In this document: in pieces, positions 60,401 to 64,000 of the stretch | How the letters are laid out: each line of letters begins with the position of its first letter | How positions within the stretch are numbered: position 1 is the first letter of the stretch | Assembly: GCA_958496175.1 (NCBI GenBank) | Contig: OY292275.1 | Location: 14,942,001-15,006,000, forward strand | Direction of reading: 5' to 3' | Source of the DNA: Sisyra terminalis | Lineage: Eukaryota; Arthropoda; Insecta; Neuroptera; Sisyridae | DNA: 64,000 nt | The notes under the pieces: model-generated | Seen by the model: the letters and a program-made list of their open reading frames with translations, nothing else | What the model was told of the DNA's origin: nothing | Database searches by the model: none | Translations under genes and position numbers: made by a program

Positions 60401-62573
60401 AGCAAATCACCATCTTACGAAAAACCTAAAGTATCACCACCGGAAAGATTAAGTCGTTCGCCTACTAAAAGATCTAGTCATTCTAGTAGCAGATCTCTTT
60501 CACGATCTCCTCGTAAGGCTTCGGTCGATGGTAGAAAATCGCGCAGTTCTTCAAGATCATCAGCAAGTACACGACATAGTCGTTATTCGTCGAGCAGTAG
60601 CCGATCGCGGTCACGTAGTTATTCTGGTTCTCGGGCTCGTTCTCGTAGTCGTTCTGGATCTCGAAGTCGGTCACATAGTGTGTCTTCATCGAGTGATGAT
60701 GATTCAGGCAGCAGTCGCAGTAAATCTCCTGGAGAAGAAAGTCATTCGTCACGGTCGCGATCGCCGTCGATACCGCGACGACATGGTTCTCCAAGTTTTC
60801 TTGATCGACGTCGTATTACCAGGTAACTATTCAATTTAAATATCCCCTTGAATATTTCTGCTTTTGAAATTTAGTTTAGACGTGATGTCAAGGCTCTTAT
60901 TTATTTCAACGGAATTATTATTAGTTTATTGAATTATACTTATGAATTTATCTACAATATAGGCTGTTCTAAAAGTAGTAGGCAGCAGAAATGGTACAAT
61001 TAGGAGATTAAATTTTTTTGTTTTTTTCCTGAGATACCTTTAATTGTTATTAAGTAATTGACTACTTAATTTAATTAATACCTAATTAAGGAAACATCAG
61101 GGGAAAAACCACAGAGAACTTTTCGGTTCGAAAATTCACTCCCTATGTGTATCAATTTTGCTGTCTTCCATTTTTAACGCATACAGCATGTCATTAATTT
61201 TATATACTGTACTACAATGACTAAAAGATACAATGCGATCCATTGAAGAAGCTTATTTGTTTCGTTATTGTTTAGTTTTTACAATTATATATTTATTTAT
61301 TAATTCATAATTACGACTATTTGATTCATCCCCCTTAAATTGCTTAAATACTTTAGCCCTTGCGAAAAAATATTTTTAAAAATTCCTCGAAATAGTCCAA
61401 GTTAATAAGGTAAACAATAATTATTTCGTTGGGATGTTGTATTAAAGAAGACGCCTTTATGTATTTTTAGTTTTTTATTATTTATAGTTTTGATTATTAT
61501 TTTTTATTTTTTAATTTCTTTTCGATTTTTTTATTTATTTGCAGCAAAAAATCTCGTTCTCGATCGTAGGATTCAACAAATAGCCAGTGTTAAATGTAGA
61601 ACATTCACGAATTGTGTTACTTTTCCAAAAATGCAAGATTTTCAGCATGGATGTAAATGTGCTATTGTGCCATCGTATTTTTTTGTTTGCATGAATTCAA
61701 ATTAGATGCTGAAGAAATACGAGCAAAGAAATCATCAAATTAGTGCAAAAAAATCGCACTCTTAATTGTACATAAAACTTAAAAAATTATGTATTATGTT
61801 TCAATATTGCTTTCGTATCAAATTTTAAATTTGAACCACTTTTGTCGTATCCTTTTTTTTTGCTATTTTTTCACTATTTATAAATTAAGTTTAAGTATTT
61901 CTATAATGCTAGAGACTAGATTTTAGAGTAATGAGTTTTTTAAAATAATGTATTTACTACCTTCTTGAAAATGTAAAAATGAAATTTTGTTTAATGAACT
62001 AGATCGAACAGTTAATGTAAGTCACAAATTAAATTTATAAATATTATATTTACGTGAAAAAATATTATTTGTTTTTTTTTTCACTGTATTCTGCACTTTT
62101 TAGTTCAGTTTTTTCCTTTGTAGAAATGGTAAGTTTGATTTTTTTTTAATTTTTTTTGTAGCATGATGCTTTTACTGTAATAGTTTAATAATTTTAAGCA
62201 AATAATAATACATAATATTTCTAATAATCGACTAACAAGTTTATATATTTAAGTATTTCACTAAAAATTTTGTTCATCTTTTTTTTCTTATACAGTAACC
62301 AAAATAAAAACATAACTAAAACTTACCCCTCGTGACTAACAAATTAAAATATTAATGTTTTTGTAATATTAATGAAAGATGAATATTTTTAGTGCTCGTA
62401 AACGACCAATTCCATATCACAGACCAACTCCATCATCTCCATCATCCGAGAGTAGTTACACTTCTCGGGAAAGCAACAGCCCATGGTTTTCGCGACGAAG
62501 TCGAACAACATCCCCTGTGACTCATACAGTATCGTCTCGTTCACCCAGCGGAAGTCCCGATTATGGTCGATGA
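45466..62573 (+). CDS. SRRM2: SRRM2/Cwc21-like serine-arginine repetitive splicing factor, 8 coding exons
   Basis: Exons are 45466-45704, 48649-48753, 54030-54290, 54354-54416, 56605-56779, 58845-58897, 58954-60822 and 62393-62573. All have GT/AG borders and compatible phases and total 2946 bp (981 aa). An in-frame TAA at 45454 precedes the ATG. The start MYNGIGLQTPRGSGTNG is the near-invariant SRRM2/Cwc21 N-terminus. Residues about 53-110 form the cwf21 domain (DHERKRKVELKC), which in yeast Cwc21 contacts Prp8. Exon 3 carries the conserved block VTETHQIAEAQQEKNAKLRE and FGIS..FVEGSSFDP. Lys-rich and Ser-rich acidic tracts follow in exons 4-6. Exon 7 (about 623 aa) is a Ser/Arg repeat region with a poly-Ala run and a calmer stretch near ISNPIVRLTLSSDETDSD. 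By family the protein is a spliceosome and nuclear-speckle component. It is far shorter than human SRRM2 (about 2,750 aa), mainly in the RS repeats. Confidence 0.95.
47091..47383. mobile_element. piggyBac-like MITE in SRRM2 intron 1
   Basis: It is bounded by TTAA with related ends (ttaaccctttgagtgc and, inverted, ttaactctcagagggc). It contains an internal stem aagcgctatcgc / gcgatagcgctt near 47308-47373. 293 bp, no coding capacity. Confidence 0.55.
49127..49290 (+). repeat. tRNA-derived SINE copy, best preserved
   Basis: It starts gcctactggtgactgagtgg (A-box region), carries a good B box GGTTCGAATC at about 49180, the family body (tatttctcgatttacgg) and an A-rich tail. It lies in SRRM2 intron 2. 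The head resembles a Ser/Leu-type tRNA but does not fold into a usable tRNA. Confidence 0.7.
49524..49790. mobile_element. hAT-like MITE, copy B
   Basis: It starts caagggcggattccga and ends aaattcacccttg, with a run of 14 C near the right end. It is homologous to 25102-25359 and lies in SRRM2 intron 2. Confidence 0.65.
51917..51988 (+). other. Candidate terminal exon in SRRM2 intron 2
   Basis: After an acceptor-like TTATTCTCAG, one frame reads ENVGGVSFEEALQEDIDDE then KNGS and TAA, with AATAAA sequences downstream near 52003 and 52035. A second frame, the one in phase with SRRM2 exon 2, is also open to a TAA at 52002-52004 and would give a short basic tail. It could be the end of an unidentified nested gene, an SRRM2 early-termination exon, or chance. 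Confidence 0.25.
52220..53347 (+). CDS. Candidate nested gene in SRRM2 intron 2 (two exons)
   Basis: 52220-52563 is an open, clearly GC-richer reading frame (114 codons) with balanced third positions, very unlike the AT-rich intron around it. It ends at a donor (GTCAG|GTGTGT) in phase 2. An acceptor TTTATTTCAG at 53298 continues in phase for 16 residues to a TAA at 53345-53347, giving about 131 aa. The product is basic, has a Cys/His cluster (CCCHCEC) about 60 residues in and no family I recognise. The ATG at 52220 is the first after an in-frame stop at 52187, but an acceptor-like TCTAG at 52199 also fits, which would make this an internal exon of a longer gene. It cannot be an SRRM2 exon in frame: phases do not match. 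Coding nature fairly likely; exact structure uncertain. Confidence 0.45.
57193..57303 (+). other. Possible cryptic or poison exon in SRRM2 intron 5
   Basis: A 111-bp GC-richer stretch lies between an acceptor-like TTATGCAG and a consensus donor GTAAGTAAG. After exon 5 (phase 0) its first codon would be TAA, so inclusion would end translation at once. Genes for SR-type factors often regulate themselves with such exons; that role is inferred here. Confidence 0.25.
61545..61569 (+). CDS. SRRM2: Alternative last coding exon of SRRM2 (short C-terminus)
   Basis: An acceptor (TTTATTTGCAG) at 61544 is followed, in the phase left by exon 7, by SKKSRSRS and a TAG at 61567-61569. Used instead of the exon at 62393 it gives a 929-aa protein that keeps an RS-type tail but lacks the 60-residue conserved-looking end. 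The 3' UTR would run on to a poly(A) signal AATAAA at 62303. The reading frame and acceptor are seen directly; use as a terminal exon is inferred. Confidence 0.55.
62393..62573 (+). CDS. SRRM2: Distal last coding exon of SRRM2 (long C-terminus)
   Basis: The acceptor GAATATTTTTAG is followed in phase by SARKRPIPYHRPTPSSPSS, then a Ser/Arg-rich tail ending SPDYGR and TGA. Codon use and the dense Ser/Pro/Arg composition match the rest of the gene, so this is probably the main C-terminus. It is already counted in the SRRM2 gene entry and listed here because it competes with the exon at 61545. Confidence 0.8.
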
Positions 62574-64000
62574 CAAAATTAATTCTCAACAAAATTATCT
62601 CGAAATTCAAAATTACTTGTTTTCTACATTTTATTCAATTGATTATTGACCCGTGTTACCTTTTGAATATTCTATAAGAATTCATGTTGAAATTTCCTCT
62701 AAAAAAATAACTTATTTATTGAACGAAAAAAATGAAGAAAATGCAATTTAGACAAATTTTAGGGTGTAATTCTAATTTGAACAAAGAAATGTTATTTCCA
62801 TTAGCGGAAAATCGTGATTTAAATTGTTATATTTCCTACACATTCACATTTAAGCCTGTGATACATTGGCATCTTCGATATCGTAACAAAGAATCTGAAG
62901 ATTATGCATCTATGACAAAATTGTTGATTATCGTAAATTATTTTTTCCCAATATTTGCAACTAATTGTTTTCACCCATGAAACGTTGGTAAGCTATAATG
63001 TTTTGGTATAAAAATAGATTAATTGAACGTTTCCGCATTTATTTATGACTTCTTCAGTGCTTCCAGAATGTTGGAATTTTAAATGACTAAGTATATAGTT
63101 TAAGAGTTCAAAATTTAGTCATAAATGGCTAGCAAAAGAAAAGTTTAGTGAAGCCTTTATTCAGCAACTGCTGTTATAGTTAATCAATGGTTTTTAAAAG
63201 TATTATTAATTAAAAATGTTTTTTTATCTTAAAGTTATAAACGCAGAATCGAAAGAAGTCATAAATAAATTATGACAAATTGATTTTTTCCAAATCGTTA
63301 TAAACGTTTAAACTTCCTATAAATTAAACCAAATATACTTCAGTGCCATAACTTTTGCATACACTTAAATTCTCAAATAGGCTTATTTATTAACATAATA
63401 ACGTAAATAATTTTTTTTTATTAGCAGAATTTGAGTGGTCAAAATACATTTTCTTTTTTATAAATAAGAGTAAAAATTAAAAACTTTTAAGTAGATTTTC
63501 TTTAAATTATGGATATTCACCATAATTTTTTTAATTGATCGGAAAAAATGATAATGTATATTACACATCCAATGAAGTCGAAAAGATGTTGAGCCCAGCA
63601 GTATCCAATTTGGATATTTTGTCGTGGATATTTAATCCTCGAATTATGATTCATATTATTGGTATCTTCGATGCGATTTAATAGTATGCCTTACATATTT
63701 TATATGTAAAAAATAACAGCTATATCGCATCGAAAAGCTATTGCATCACGAGCCTTATAATATACTCAATACAATTCTAGTCAGATATCTAGTCAAGTTT
63801 TATTTATATGTATTTTAGATTTGGTAAGTTAATTTATATATTCTCTTATTTAATAATATTAAATACTCAAATAACGTAGTTTTACTTGAAAAAAATTATT
63901 TATTTTTGTGCAATAATTTCTCTCGAAACTTCCAAAATCAGCAATACTCGATTTTTTCACTTTACTTATAATGTAATAATGCCAAAGGCTAATTTAAGTT
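62574..64000. other. AT-rich 3' flank of SRRM2
   Basis: It includes the SRRM2 3' UTR of unknown length. An 11-bp inverted pair ttcgatgcgat / atcgcatcgaa at about 63667-63735 is the only structure seen. Confidence 0.4.

Noticed and set aside
59518..60405. 295-codon open frame on the minus strand
   Set aside because: It lies antisense within SRRM2 exon 7 and is a by-product of the biased RS codon composition.

Overview
The window looks like an AT-rich insect (or other arthropod) nuclear genome segment. The evidence is spliceosomal introns with GT/AG borders (56 bp to 5.3 kb), metazoan RNA-processing genes, tRNA-derived SINEs, inverted-repeat DNA transposons (MITEs) and decayed non-LTR retrotransposons. 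I cannot name the species. There is no operon, prokaryotic gene, CRISPR array or convincing canonical tRNA/rRNA gene.

Layout. Positions 1-36,700 hold no recognisable complete gene: they are AT-rich sequence with many transposon remnants and several islands of higher GC (about 1.0-1.9, 9.15-9.6, 13.3-14.0, 25.9-26.5, 30.0-30.5 and 36.0-36.5 kb). The islands could be regulatory modules, 5' exons or exons of unannotated genes. Positions 36,733-42,579 (+) carry the last two coding exons of a double-SH3-domain protein whose 5' exon(s) I could not locate. Positions 44,963-43,813 (-) are a complete four-exon THOC6 gene (WD40 subunit of the THO/TREX mRNA export complex, 324 aa). Positions 45,466-62,573 (+) are a complete SRRM2/Cwc21-type splicing-factor gene (eight coding exons, 981 aa, with an alternative last exon giving 929 aa). 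THOC6 and SRRM2 are divergent with 502 bp between their start codons. The SH3 gene and THOC6 are convergent. SRRM2 intron 2 holds at least one other coding-looking stretch (52,220-52,563), possibly a nested gene.

Function. SRRM2 acts in the catalytic spliceosome and nuclear speckles and THOC6 in mRNA export, so the shared promoter region would serve two steps of the same mRNA pathway. The SH3 protein is a likely adaptor with no visible link to them.

Most notable observation: two unrelated inverted-repeat elements (2,935-3,122 and 19,855-20,225) each carry at their centre a sequence resembling a hammerhead ribozyme: CTGANGA, an extra A, a perfect 6-bp stem with a 3-nt loop, then GAAA. A third, decayed copy lies at 35,080-35,345. 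The shared extra A makes these non-canonical, so activity is uncertain. All base-pairing, exon borders and translations were worked out by eye.
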